NCBI RefSeq assembly: GCF_040779325.2
Contig: NZ_JBFONT020000006.1
Span: forward strand, 62,001-126,000
Origin: Aestuariibius violaceus
GTDB lineage: Bacteria > Pseudomonadota > Alphaproteobacteria > Rhodobacterales > Rhodobacteraceae
Length of the DNA stretch: 64,000 nucleotides
Direction: 5' to 3'
A model generated the notes under the pieces. It searched no databases. It was not told where the DNA came from and saw only the letters and a program-made list of their open reading frames with translations. Below are positions 54,310-62,608 of the stretch, piece after piece. How positions within the stretch are numbered: position 1 is the stretch's first letter; every line of letters starts with the position of its first letter. The position numbers were made by a program, and so were the translations under genes.

Positions 54310-56088
54310 TCAGAAATTCGCCGCTTCCAGCGCCATCACCGGCTCGGCCCCGCTTTCGATGCGGGCCAGGTGCGTGCCGGTCATCGGCAGCTGGCGGGCC
54401 ATGTAGTAGCGGCCCGTCGCCAGCTTCGTCTCGTAGAACTCCGTATCCGACGCGCCGCCCTCCAGCGCCGTCAGCGCCGCCTTGCCCATCCGCGCCCACA
54501 TCAGCCCGAGGCAGACATGACCGAAGAGATGCATGAAGTCGTAAGACCCCGACAAAGCCGCATTCGGGTTCTTCATGCCGTTCTGCATGAAATACATCCC
54601 CGCCGCCTGCAGATCCTTCGACGCCGCCTTCAGCGGATCGAGGAAATCGGCCTTCAGCGCCGCGTTCCCCTCGTTCTCCTTGATGAACGCCTTCACCATC
54701 TCGAAGAACGCCATCACCGTCTTGCCGCCGTTCTGGGCCAGCTTGCGGCCCACCAGATCCAGCGACTGGATCCCGTTCGTGCCCTCGTAGATCATCGTGA
54801 TCCGGCAATCGCGCACGAACTGTTCCAGCCCCCATTCCCGGGTGAAGCCCGACCCGCCCAGCGTCTGCTGGGCCAGCACCGTCGTCTCGAACCCCTTGTC
54901 GGTCAGGAAGCCCTTGATGACCGGCGTCAGAAGCGAGATCATCGCCTCGGCCTCGTCATCGCCCGCCTTGTGCGACCGGTCGATGAGGGACGCGCCCCAG
55001 AAGGTGAAGGCCCGCGCGCCTTCGACAAAGCTCTTCTGGTCCATCAGGTTCCGCCGGACATCGGGATGCACGATGATCGGATCGGCGGGCTTTTCGGGTG
55101 CTTTCACGCCGGTCGCGTCGCGGCCCTGCAGCCGGTCCTTCGCGAAGCCCAAAGCGTTCTGGTAGGCGACAACGCCCTGCGCATAGCCCTGCAGGCCCAC
55201 ACCCAGCCGCGCCTCGTTCATCATGGTGAACATGGCGCGCATGCCCTTGTGCTCTTCCCCGATCAGGTAGCCCACCGCGCCGTCGTAGTTCATCACGCAG
55301 GTCGCGTTGCCGTGGATGCCCATCTTCTTCTCAAGGCCGCCGCAGGACAGCGAATTCCGCTCGCCCAGCGAGCCATCCTCGTTCACCAGGAACTTCGGCA
55401 CGATGAAAAGGGAAATCCCCTTCACCCCGTCCGGCCCGCCCGGGATCTTGGCCAGAACCAGATGGATGATGTTGTCGCACATGTCGTGCTCACCGGCCGA
55501 AATCCAGATCTTCTGACCCGAGATGCGGAAGCTCCCATCCTCCTGCGGCTCGGCCTTGGTGCGGATCAGGCCCAGATCCGTGCCGCAATGGGGCTCGGTC
55601 AGGTTCATCGTCCCGCCCCACTCGCAGCTCACCATCTTCGGCAGATAGGTCGCCTTCTGCTGCTCCGACCCATGGGCGTGGATCGCGTTATAGGCGCCGT
55701 GGGTCAGGCCCTGATACATGTTGAACGCCATGTTGGCCGACGAAAACATCTCGCCCACCGCCGTCGACATCACGTAGGGCAGGCCCTGCCCGCCATACTC
55801 CGGGTCGCAATCCAGCGCCGTCCAGCCGCCCTCGCGGACCTGATCGAACGCCTCCTTGAACCCTTTCGGCGTGCGCACCACGCCGTTTTCCAGGACGCAG
55901 CCCTCTTCGTCGCCCGTGGCGTTCAGGGGCTGCATCACCTCCATCGCGATCTTGCCCGCCTCGCCCAGGATCGCATCGGTGAATTCGCGGTCCAGGTCCT
56001 CGTAGCCCGGAATGTCCTGCGCACTCACATCCAGCACATCGTGCAGGACGAATTGCATGTCCTTGGTCGGGGCGTCGTAGATCGGCAT
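54310..56088 (-). CDS. acyl-CoA dehydrogenase
   Basis: The 592-aa flavoprotein has the N-terminal, middle and C-terminal acyl-CoA dehydrogenase domains plus a further C-terminal helical domain of about 130 residues. The flavin motif is TEPHCGTDLG, and the catalytic Glu is in MIYEGTNGIQ (about 430). The size and extra domain fit the FadE5/DmdC group, which includes methylmercaptopropionyl-CoA dehydrogenase; the substrate cannot be fixed. The MerR gene upstream (56141) may control it. Confidence 0.92.
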   Translation of the reverse strand: MPIYDAPTKDMQFVLHDVLDVSAQDIPGYEDLDREFTDAILGEAGKIAMEVMQPLNATGDEEGCVLENGVVRTPKGFKEAFDQVREGGWTALDCDPEYGGQGLPYVMSTAVGEMFSSANMAFNMYQGLTHGAYNAIHAHGSEQQKATYLPKMVSCEWGGTMNLTEPHCGTDLGLIRTKAEPQEDGSFRISGQKIWISAGEHDMCDNIIHLVLAKIPGGPDGVKGISLFIVPKFLVNEDGSLGERNSLSCGGLEKKMGIHGNATCVMNYDGAVGYLIGEEHKGMRAMFTMMNEARLGVGLQGYAQGVVAYQNALGFAKDRLQGRDATGVKAPEKPADPIIVHPDVRRNLMDQKSFVEGARAFTFWGASLIDRSHKAGDDEAEAMISLLTPVIKGFLTDKGFETTVLAQQTLGGSGFTREWGLEQFVRDCRITMIYEGTNGIQSLDLVGRKLAQNGGKTVMAFFEMVKAFIKENEGNAALKADFLDPLKAASKDLQAAGMYFMQNGMKNPNAALSGSYDFMHLFGHVCLGLMWARMGKAALTALEGGASDTEFYETKLATGRYYMARQLPMTGTHLARIESGAEPVMALEAANF

Positions 56089-56140
56089 ATGTCTCTCTCC
56101 CTAAGGTTCGTATGCGGCGCCCACTCCGCGCCGCGCAGTC

Positions 56141-56539
56141 TTACTCGGCGGCGACGCGCGCCCCCATCTCGGCGAGCTTTTCTGCCCCCCATTGCATCTG
56201 GTCCTTCAGCTCCGCGATCGCCACGTCCAGCTCCGCGCGCTGTTCCTCCATCTCCTTCAGATGACGCCCGGCCACCTCATAGGTGCGGGCCAGCTGGACC
56301 TGCTGGGTCGGATCGGCATCGTAAAGGTCCAGAAGCTGCCGGATCTCCTCCAGGCTGAAGCCAAAGCGCTTGCCGCGCAGGATCAGCTTGAGCCGCGCCC
56401 GGTCCCGCTTGGTGAACAGCCGCTTGGTGCCTTCACGGATCGGGAAGATCAGCTCTTTCGCCTCGTAGAAGCGCAAGGTCCGGGGCGTGACTTCGAACAT
56501 GTCGCACATCTCCCGGATCGTCATGGTTGTTTCAGTCAT
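56141..56539 (-). CDS. MerR family transcriptional regulator
   Basis: The 132-aa protein has the MerR helix-turn-helix and wing (TIREMCDMFEVTPRTLRFYEAKELI) and the second helix pair (LILRGKRFGFSLEEIRQLL), then a coiled-coil dimer helix (90-125). There is no Cys-rich metal site, so the ligand is probably an acyl-CoA-type compound, as in LiuR-like regulators. The ATG at 56539 is clear; the longer open frame upstream covers the promoter. A TTACGT/ACGTAA repeat lies 81 bp upstream. Confidence 0.9.
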   Translation of the reverse strand: MTETTMTIREMCDMFEVTPRTLRFYEAKELIFPIREGTKRLFTKRDRARLKLILRGKRFGFSLEEIRQLLDLYDADPTQQVQLARTYEVAGRHLKEMEEQRAELDVAIAELKDQMQWGAEKLAEMGARVAAE

Positions 56540-56619
56540 TACTCGGTCCTCGGTTGCCGCACGGTTAGTTCGTGCCGGGCGGCGATGTGAAGACTTCGAG
56601 GCCACCTTACAAGCAAGGC

Positions 56620-56633
56620 TTACGTGAACGTAA
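56620..56633. promoter_or_regulatory. MerR-type operator candidate
   Basis: TTACGT-GA-ACGTAA is a perfect inverted repeat, followed by a further ACGTAA. Its sequence resembles the ACGT-rich sites reported for LiuR-like MerR regulators. It is placed to control the MerR gene at 56141. Confidence 0.55.
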
Positions 56634-56712
56634 ACGTAACGCGGCGTCACGACATCGGTTTACGAAAGGTCAATAAAAGTGACCCTACGGCAGGCGCAAG
56701 AATTGAACGCCC

Positions 56713-57201
56713 CTATTCGAGGATCAACAGGAACGGATCGGGCTTCAGCTTCCAGCGCCCGCCATCGGGCGTGGTGAGTCGCCAGCCCCCGCCGGACCAA
56801 TCATGCTCGTTCGAAACCCAGATGAAGTGCGACACCGTCGGCACCAGCAGATAGGTCTCGATCAACTGCTCCAGCCGCACCTCGCCAATCCGGTCGCCCG
56901 GGGCCGCATACAGCTCGTAGACGACGAAATCCGGATCATTCGAGGAAATCAGATTGTCCGCGTTTGGGATCAGCAGGAACCGCCCCGTCGGATCGGGCAC
57001 CGCCACATGGGCGTAGCGATCGACGCTCCACGGCGGGATATCGGCGCTTTCCGGCAGAACCTCGATCCGCGCCCGCCCGGCATCCGCCGACACGACGACC
57101 CCGTCATAGTCGCGCTGCCAATCCGTGGGCGGTGTCTTCGGTGTATCCGCCCCAGCCGTCCCGCCCAGGACCAGCGCCAGAAGGATCGCCGCCAGCCTCA
57201 C
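56713..57201 (-). CDS. secreted protein of unknown function
   Basis: The 162-aa product has a signal peptide (LLALVLGGTAGA) and a beta-rich domain with LIPNADNLISSNDPDFVVYELYAAPGD and a Trp/Gly-rich C-terminus. I do not recognise the family. It starts with GTG at the GTGA overlap with the MerR gene at 57198 and is co-transcribed with it. Confidence 0.65.
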   Translation of the reverse strand: MRLAAILLALVLGGTAGADTPKTPPTDWQRDYDGVVVSADAGRARIEVLPESADIPPWSVDRYAHVAVPDPTGRFLLIPNADNLISSNDPDFVVYELYAAPGDRIGEVRLEQLIETYLLVPTVSHFIWVSNEHDWSGGGWRLTTPDGGRWKLKPDPFLLILE

Positions 57202-57590
57202 CCCAGCGTCTCTGCCGTCTCGTCCCGCAGCGACTTCAGTTCGGCCATCGTCTCTTCCAGCTGCACCTTTTCCTGGGCCAGGTTCTCCAGCTGCCGGTCC
57301 GCAAGCTCCACGAAGGCGCGCATCTGCGCATTCGTCCCCTCATGTTCGTAGATCAGCAGCCATTGCCGGATCTCCTCCAGCGAAAACCCCCAGCGCCGCC
57401 CGCGCAGGATCAGCGTCATCCGCGCGATCTCCTTGGATCCGTAGAACCGCGACCGGCCCTGCCGCTCGGGGGACAGCAGCTCGATATACTCGTAATAGCG
57501 CAGCGTGCGGGGTGTCACATCGAACCGCTCGCACATCTCCTTGAAAGACAGGCGGATATCGTCCCCGCCACCCGGTTCACTATCGGCCAT
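57198..57590 (-). CDS. MerR family transcriptional regulator, paralogue
   Basis: The 130-aa regulator is closely similar to the MerR at 56141 (SFKEMCERFDVTPRTLRYYEYIELL, then LILRGRRWGFSLEEIRQWLL) with a coiled-coil tail and no metal site. ATG 57590 follows GGGAG at the right distance; a GTG two codons upstream is the alternative. The two regulators bracket a secreted protein gene. They probably arose by duplication and bind related sites. Confidence 0.9.
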   Translation of the reverse strand: MADSEPGGGDDIRLSFKEMCERFDVTPRTLRYYEYIELLSPERQGRSRFYGSKEIARMTLILRGRRWGFSLEEIRQWLLIYEHEGTNAQMRAFVELADRQLENLAQEKVQLEETMAELKSLRDETAETLG

Positions 57591-57601
57591 GCACACACTC
57601 C

Positions 57602-57617
57602 CTTACCCTATGGTAGG
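57602..57617. promoter_or_regulatory. second MerR operator candidate
   Basis: CTTACC-CTAT-GGTAGG is an imperfect inverted repeat 12 bp upstream of the MerR start, overlapping its promoter/ribosome-site region. This fits autorepression. Confidence 0.4.
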
Positions 57618-57712
57618 ACGGTTCGCCGGGTCGGGCAACGCCCCAGAAGCGTTCACCTTTTTCCTTGAAGCCCGCGCCCCTCCCGGTCCACATGGACGAT
57701 GAAGGAGCCTCC

Positions 57713-58135
57713 ATGCCAGACGTCGAAAAACTTGCCCGCCAGTTCATCGAGGCGATCCCCCACGCCCGCGCGCTCGGGATGAAACTGGCCGAAATCGACG
57801 CGGGCCGGGCCACCATCGTGATGGCCTACGACGAAAAGCTGATCGGCGATCCGGAAACCGGCGTGATCCATGGGGGCGCCGTGTCGGCGCTGATGGATAC
57901 CTGCGGCGGGGCGGCGGTCATGTCCCACCCCTCGGCGCCCATCGGCACGGCCACCATCGACCTCAGGATCGACTACATGCGCGCCGCGACGCCGGGCCAG
58001 GCGATCACCGCACGCGCCGAATGCTACCACGTGACCCGCTCCGTCGCCTTCGTCCGCGCCACCGCGACGGATGAGGATACGGACAACCCCGTCGCCGCCG
58101 CCACCGGCGCCTTCACGCTGGAACGCAAGCCATGA
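57713..58135 (+). CDS. PaaI-type hotdog thioesterase
   Basis: The 140-aa hotdog-fold protein has GVIHGGAVSALMDTCGGAAVMS (about 50-71) with the HGG motif of PaaI thioesterases, and TIDLRIDYMRAATPGQAI. It would hydrolyse acyl-CoA, releasing CoA from dead-end products of beta-oxidation. The ATG at 57713 follows AAGGAG. It overlaps the next gene by four bases (ATGA). Confidence 0.9.
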   Translation: MPDVEKLARQFIEAIPHARALGMKLAEIDAGRATIVMAYDEKLIGDPETGVIHGGAVSALMDTCGGAAVMSHPSAPIGTATIDLRIDYMRAATPGQAITARAECYHVTRSVAFVRATATDEDTDNPVAAATGAFTLERKP

Positions 58136-58665
58136 AGCGCCCCGAACCTGTGCAAGAGGTCAAGCAACGCCGGGATACCGCGCTCGAGGCGCTGGTCGGC
58201 GGCGTCCCCTATATCCAGTTCCTCGGCATCACCTTCGACCGCCGGGGCGACGAACTCACCGGCGTCCTCCCCTTCGACGACAAGCTCATCGGCAACCCGA
58301 TCCTCCCCGCCCTCCACGGCGGCGTGACGGCGGCGTTCCTCGAGACCACCGCGATCATCGAACTCACCTGGGCGCTTCTCTGGGAGGATATCGAGGCGGG
58401 CCGCCTCGACCCCGCGAACGGCAGCCGCCCCCGCATGCCCAAAACCATCGACTTCACCGTCGACTACCTCCGCTCCGGCCTGCCGCGCGACGCCTATGCC
58501 CGCGCCCGCGTCAACCGCTCGGGCCGCCGCTACGCCTCGGTCCATGTCGAGGCTTGGCAGGACAACCGCGACCGCCTGTTCGCCCAGGCCACCGGCCACT
58601 TCCTGATGCCGACCGGCAAGGGCGACGTGCTGGCCCACGCCCGCGCGCCGGACCATACCGGCTGA
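58132..58665 (+). CDS. PaaI-type hotdog thioesterase, paralogue
   Basis: The 177-aa hotdog-fold protein has ALHGGVTAAFLETTAIIELTWAL and TIDFTVDYLRSGLPRDAYARA. It differs enough from its partner that a heteromeric enzyme is possible. It is translationally coupled to the gene before it. Confidence 0.88.
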   Translation: MKRPEPVQEVKQRRDTALEALVGGVPYIQFLGITFDRRGDELTGVLPFDDKLIGNPILPALHGGVTAAFLETTAIIELTWALLWEDIEAGRLDPANGSRPRMPKTIDFTVDYLRSGLPRDAYARARVNRSGRRYASVHVEAWQDNRDRLFAQATGHFLMPTGKGDVLAHARAPDHTG

Positions 58666-58844
58666 CGCGCCGCGCGTCCCCATTTCTCCGCTGCACTGGT
58701 AAACGGGCGCAGAACGATATACCTGATCGACGCGAAGCTTCTTCTTAAGACCTTCTGTTTCCTAGCGGCTGCAGGTGATCATTCGACGACACTAAGCCGG
58801 GCCATTGCGTTTCGCGGATGGCGATCAGATCAGGAAACACCCGA

Positions 58845-59051
58845 ATGCCCGAAGGCAAGGTAAAATGGTTCGACGCCCAAAAAGGGGTCGGCTTCATCGC
58901 ACCGGATTACGGATCGAAGGACATCTTCGTCCACATCTCATCGCTCGAACGCGCCGGGATCAGGCGGCTGAAAAACGGGCAGGCGGTGCGCTTCGATATC
59001 GAGAAGGGCCGGGGCGGGCGCGACTTCGCGAGCAATCTCGCCCTCGCCTGA
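58845..59051 (+). CDS. cold-shock domain protein
   Basis: The 68-aa protein is a CspA-family RNA-binding fold: GKVKWFDAQKGVGFIAPDYG (RNP1) and KDIFVHISSLERAG (RNP2). ATG 58845 follows CAGGAA; an in-frame ATG at 58818 would add an unusual leader. It acts as an RNA chaperone. The 5' region from 58666 may hold the usual cold-responsive leader, but no conserved box was seen. Confidence 0.93.
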   Translation: MPEGKVKWFDAQKGVGFIAPDYGSKDIFVHISSLERAGIRRLKNGQAVRFDIEKGRGGRDFASNLALA

Positions 59052-59129
59052 TCCGCCATCGGAGGTCCCCCCGAGGCACCGGCAGTCCTGCCGCGCACCG
59101 GCAACCCGACCTACAAAGGAGATTGAAAA

Positions 59130-59369
59130 ATGCCCAAGGTCACGAAAAAAACGCTCTTCAAGACCCCCGATCCCCGGCCGGAAACGCTGCTCGACAAGAC
59201 GACGCGCGCCGTCCGCCAGATCACCGACGACGAAACCGAACAGCGCCAGGCCAAGACAGAGCGGCTCCGCAATGCCCGCCTGCAACAAGAGGCCAAGGCC
59301 CAGGCCGACGCGGCCGAGCAGGCCGCCGACAAGCCGCGCAGGACATCCAAAGCGAAATCCGCGAAATAG
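59130..59369 (+). CDS. small charged hypothetical protein
   Basis: The 79-aa protein is rich in Lys, Arg, Glu and Ala, with a heptad-like middle (DDETEQRQAKTERLRNARLQQEAKAQAD) and a Lys-rich end (RRTSKAKSAK). AAAGGAG precedes the ATG. It follows the cold-shock gene by 78 bp and may share its regulation. Function unknown. Confidence 0.7.
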   Translation: MPKVTKKTLFKTPDPRPETLLDKTTRAVRQITDDETEQRQAKTERLRNARLQQEAKAQADAAEQAADKPRRTSKAKSAK

Positions 59370-59618
59370 CCGCGGGAGATCGCGCCGCCCTCGCAGACCG
59401 GCCAGGCGCGTGGGATCGCCACCGGCTTTGTGTCGCGGGTCGCGTCGCGCACGTTTCTCGACACGCTGGCAGAGCCTTCGGCCAGCGCGGCCTCCTGATC
59501 CGGCGCGTTTGCCCGCCCGGACGCCCGGCCTCCTCAAACCCCTTTGCGTCTCGTCAATAAGATCGCGGCCGAGACCTGCAACTCTCCTGACCATATCGGT
59601 ACCAGGGAGTCACAGCCC

Positions 59619-60032
59619 ATGTCGCATCTCAGACCATTTGCCGCCATCGCCCTCCTGCTTGCCGGCTGCACGGAACAGGGCCAACCACAGACCCCTCAGG
59701 CAGGGGGCACCACGGTCCTGCTGGGTCCCGAAGTGACCTCCATCAACTACCCGCTCTCCGCGCTGCCCCTGTCGAACCCCATCCGCCTGGAACTGACCTT
59801 CGAACTGGCCGCCCTGGCCTCGCCAGAGGTCCAACGCGCCTGCACCGCCCAAGAGATCGAATTCACGGAACTCAGCGTGATCCTCCTCGCCGTCCGATCC
59901 GAAGAATGGCGAACCTCCCCCTGGACCAACCGCCAGCGGCGCGAGGTGGAACGGCTTCAGCAAAGATGGGAAACCCTCGGCGGCGACGCACAAACCATCT
60001 CCGACAGGTGCCGGTCCGTCATCGCGGCATAA
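59619..60032 (+). CDS. lipoprotein of unknown function
   Basis: The 137-aa product has a lipoprotein signal with lipobox LLAGC (Cys about 16), then a low-complexity segment (EQGQPQTPQAGG) and a helical domain with paired Cys (RACTAQE; SDRCRS). The ATG at 59619 follows AGGGAG; the frame is open upstream, but the lipobox fixes the start. Function unknown. Confidence 0.7.
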   Translation: MSHLRPFAAIALLLAGCTEQGQPQTPQAGGTTVLLGPEVTSINYPLSALPLSNPIRLELTFELAALASPEVQRACTAQEIEFTELSVILLAVRSEEWRTSPWTNRQRREVERLQQRWETLGGDAQTISDRCRSVIAA

Positions 60033-60416
60033 GGTGCCAACGCGCTCAGGTCTCATCTGAGATCGACGCGGGCACCCAACCAGCAACCTGTCACCCCCGG
60101 CCTGCGTCAGCCCGCCTTGCGCACCCGATCCGGGAGCGCGCCAATACTCAACGAGAGTCAAAGCCCATTGGGCAAGCAGTTGGCCGAAGAATCAGCGCCG
60201 GCCCCTGCACTCCGCCTGATCGCCATGCATCGCTGCCGGGGTCAGCAACGTCGCAGAACTTGATGGATACGTCGGCCGTATGCTACGTCGCGTTCAAAGA
60301 GGATAAGTCGTGAAACATCGTTTGTCAGAACGAGATACCGAAACCAACGCCCGGGACGGGTGCGTGGGCTAAGTATGCGCATCCTCCAAGGCAAGGCCGG
60401 CAGGCCTTGTCACGCG
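60033..60416. other. intergenic region, possible small-RNA source
   Basis: No protein gene is convincing here. From about 60290 the sequence leads through a CAAGGCC-GGCA-GGCCTTG hairpin (60392-60409) into a strong terminator, so a small RNA may start in this region. Confidence 0.5.
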
Positions 60417-60446
60417 GGCGGCACCGGACGGTGGCCGCCTTTTTTT
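60300..60446 (+). ncRNA. candidate small RNA
   Basis: A GC-rich stretch with a 7-bp hairpin (60392-60409) leads into a Rho-independent terminator, with no coding frame upstream for nearly 400 bp. The 5' end is unknown; I place it near 60300 only as a guess. It matches no standard RNA family I recognise (not 4.5S, tmRNA or RNase P). Confidence 0.3.
60417..60446 (+). terminator. strong Rho-independent terminator
   Basis: A 6-bp GGCGGC/GCCGCC stem plus 3 bp beyond a bulged G encloses a GGAC loop and ends in seven T residues (60440-60446). Confidence 0.8.
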
Positions 60447-60474
60447 ATGTCCGGAATGAAAGGAGACCAGCGCT

Positions 60475-60624
60475 GTGACCGATCAGCATTTCGAAGAACC
60501 CGACGATATTGAGGAGGCGGTGCAGCTCTGCCCCGCCTCCCTCCCGTCACCTTCACGCATACGACACCAGCGACCTGTTCCAGCCGTTGCACCCTCGTGC
60601 AGCGGGTCGGAAAGTATTCTCTAA
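60475..60624 (+). CDS. possible small protein
   Basis: A 49-aa frame starts with GTG after AAAGGAGACC. Its first 18 residues (MTDQHFEEPDDIEEAVQL) look protein-like and acidic; the rest is Pro/Ser-rich and may be out of frame. It follows the terminator at 60446. Low confidence. Confidence 0.25.
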   Translation: MTDQHFEEPDDIEEAVQLCPASLPSPSRIRHQRPVPAVAPSCSGSESIL

Positions 60625-60691
60625 CCTTTTGTTATTAAATCGTTTATTTGACGCATTCTGTATCTAAAAATACAAGCACACCATCCACTAA

Positions 60692-60766
60692 GGGGCGTTC
60701 GTCTAGTGGTCAGGACATTCGTCTTTCGAACGAAAAACACGGGTTCGAGTCCCGTACGCCCTACCA
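60692..60766 (+). tRNA. tRNA-Glu (TTC)
   Basis: A complete cloverleaf of 75 nt with encoded CCA: acceptor GGGGCGT/ACGCCCT, anticodon loop CTTTCGA (anticodon TTC) and T arm GGGTTCGAGTCCC. Confidence 0.95.
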
Positions 60767-60776
60767 GGTGGAGCGC

Positions 60777-60851
60777 GGTCGCGTAGCTCAACGGGAGAGC
60801 ACCGGATTGTCTATCCGGGTGTTGCGGGTTCGAATCCCGTCGCGACCGCCA
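60777..60851 (+). tRNA. tRNA-Asp (GTC)
   Basis: A complete cloverleaf of 75 nt with encoded CCA: acceptor GGTCGCG/CGCGACC, D arm GCTCAACGGGAGAGC, anticodon loop TTGTCTA (anticodon GTC) and T arm GGGTTCGAATCCC. It lies 10 bp after tRNA-Glu, so the two are co-transcribed. Confidence 0.95.
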
Positions 60852-61267
60852 GCGACCTTCCCACCCCGTTAGAACGATCACGAAGCTGATCCTCGAAAGG
60901 GCGATCCGGCGTTTGGCACGACCATATCTGGCGCGCGATGATCGAAGCGACGGCATCCGCAGCCGCCATCGGACGTCATCCCTGGGCGTAAACAGGGGGC
61001 ATGACTTCATCGTCCTACTAAGGTGATCCCAATCACCGACCCGTAAGCCCCTACCTATCCCACCCTTACCATCCCGTGAACAAGCCCCACCGCGCGCAGT
61101 GTTAACCCCGGCATTCCGCGCGGAGCCCTCCGACCGAATGCCGACGTGATGCCAACCAACTGCCGACCCGCCAAATCCCCTTGTTTCCCTGCCTTAACCT
61201 TCGATTCGCACGGACCCGGCGCTTCACACCATTGCGGCCGCCGCAACGCCCCCCTAGCGTCGCCGCC
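60852..61267. other. intergenic region, no gene seen
   Basis: This 416-bp stretch between tRNA-Asp and the MATE gene holds no convincing frame, RNA gene or strong hairpin. Confidence 0.6.
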
Positions 61268-62608
61268 ATGACAGCGCCCAGCCCGACCGCCAGCGCCGAG
61301 GAGGGTCCGATCTCCAACCGCCGCGTCCTCAAGATCGCGCTGCCCATCGTCCTGTCGAACGCCACCATCCCGATCCTCGGCCTCGTCGATACCGGCGTCG
61401 TCGGCCAGATCGGCACGGCAGAGCCCATCGCCGCCGTCGGCGTGGGCGCCGCCATGATCACCGCGATCTACTGGGTCTTCGGCTTCCTCAGGATGGGGAC
61501 CGTCGGCCTCGTCGGCCAGGCCCTCGGCGCGAACGACAGGGACGAGGTCTCACTCCTTCTGACCCGCGCCCTCCTGATCGCGGGTGCTGCCGGTATCACC
61601 CTGATCCTGCTGCAAATTCCCGTCATCTGGGGTGCCCTCAGGATCTCCCCCTCGCCTTCGGACGTCGAAGACCTCGCCCACACTTACATGGCGATCCGCA
61701 TCTGGTCCGCGCCTGCCGCCATCGCGCTTTACGGCGTCACCGGCTGGCTGATCGCGCAGGAGCGCACCCGCGCCGTCCTCGTCCTCCAGCTCTGGATGAA
61801 CGGGCTGAACATCGTCCTCAGCCTCGCCTTCGTCCTCGGCCTGAACTGGGGCATCGGCGGCGTGGCCTTTGCCACCTTCCTTGCCGAATACAGCGGCCTC
61901 GCCCTCGGCCTCTGGCTCTGCCGCGACGCCTTCCGCAATCCGGTCTGGCGCGCCCGCCTGCGCGTCCTTGACCCGGACAAGCTCCGCCACATGGCGCTCG
62001 TCAACCGCGACATCCTGATCCGCTCGCTCCTCCTCCAGGCGATCTTCCTCAGCTTCATCCTGCTCGGCGGCCATTTCGGCGCCACGCCCCAGGCGGCCAA
62101 CCAGATTCTGGTTCAATTCCTGTACGTTACGGCCTACGCCCTAGACGGCTTCGCCTTCGCGGCAGAGGCGATCGTCGCCCGCGCCATGGGCGCGAAACGT
62201 CCCGTGGCGCTCCGCCGTGGCGCCCTCCTCACCTCGGCCTGGGGCACCGCCATCGGCGCCGCGCTCACCCTCACCTTCTGGATCGCCGGCCCCGCCATCA
62301 TCGACATCATGGCCAAGTCTCCCGAGGTCCAACAAGCCGCCCGCACCTACCTCCCCTGGATGATCGCAGCCCCCCTTCTGGGCGTCGCGTCCTGGATGCT
62401 CGACGGCATCTTCATCGGCGCCACCCGCTCCCGCGACATGCGCAACATGATGGTCCTTTCCGCCGCGATCTACTTCGCCGCCCTCTGGCCCCTGATGGCG
62501 CTCTACGGCAATCACGGCCTCTGGATCGCGCTGCTCCTCAGCTTCATCGCCCGTGGCATCACCTTGGGCGCCCGTTACCCCGCCCTGGAACGGGCCGCAG
62601 CGGGATGA
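61268..62608 (+). CDS. MATE family efflux transporter
   Basis: The 446-aa protein has about 12 membrane helices in two halves. ALPIVLSNATIPILGLVDTGVVGQIG and its echo in the second half (LQAIFLSFILLGGHFGATPQAANQIL) fit the DinF-type MATE exporters driven by Na+ or H+. The ATG at 61268 is preferred; the frame is open 87 bases upstream without a ribosome site. It overlaps the GNAT-like gene by four bases. Confidence 0.9.
   Translation: MTAPSPTASAEEGPISNRRVLKIALPIVLSNATIPILGLVDTGVVGQIGTAEPIAAVGVGAAMITAIYWVFGFLRMGTVGLVGQALGANDRDEVSLLLTRALLIAGAAGITLILLQIPVIWGALRISPSPSDVEDLAHTYMAIRIWSAPAAIALYGVTGWLIAQERTRAVLVLQLWMNGLNIVLSLAFVLGLNWGIGGVAFATFLAEYSGLALGLWLCRDAFRNPVWRARLRVLDPDKLRHMALVNRDILIRSLLLQAIFLSFILLGGHFGATPQAANQILVQFLYVTAYALDGFAFAAEAIVARAMGAKRPVALRRGALLTSAWGTAIGAALTLTFWIAGPAIIDIMAKSPEVQQAARTYLPWMIAAPLLGVASWMLDGIFIGATRSRDMRNMMVLSAAIYFAALWPLMALYGNHGLWIALLLSFIARGITLGARYPALERAAAG

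Noticed and set aside
54052..56358. 768-aa plus-strand open frame
   Set aside because: Runs opposite the acyl-CoA dehydrogenase and part of a MerR gene; no domain.
59370..59498. In-frame open stretch after the TAG of the small gene at 59130
   Set aside because: Readthrough would add about 42 residues without a domain; a chance open frame in GC-rich DNA is more likely.
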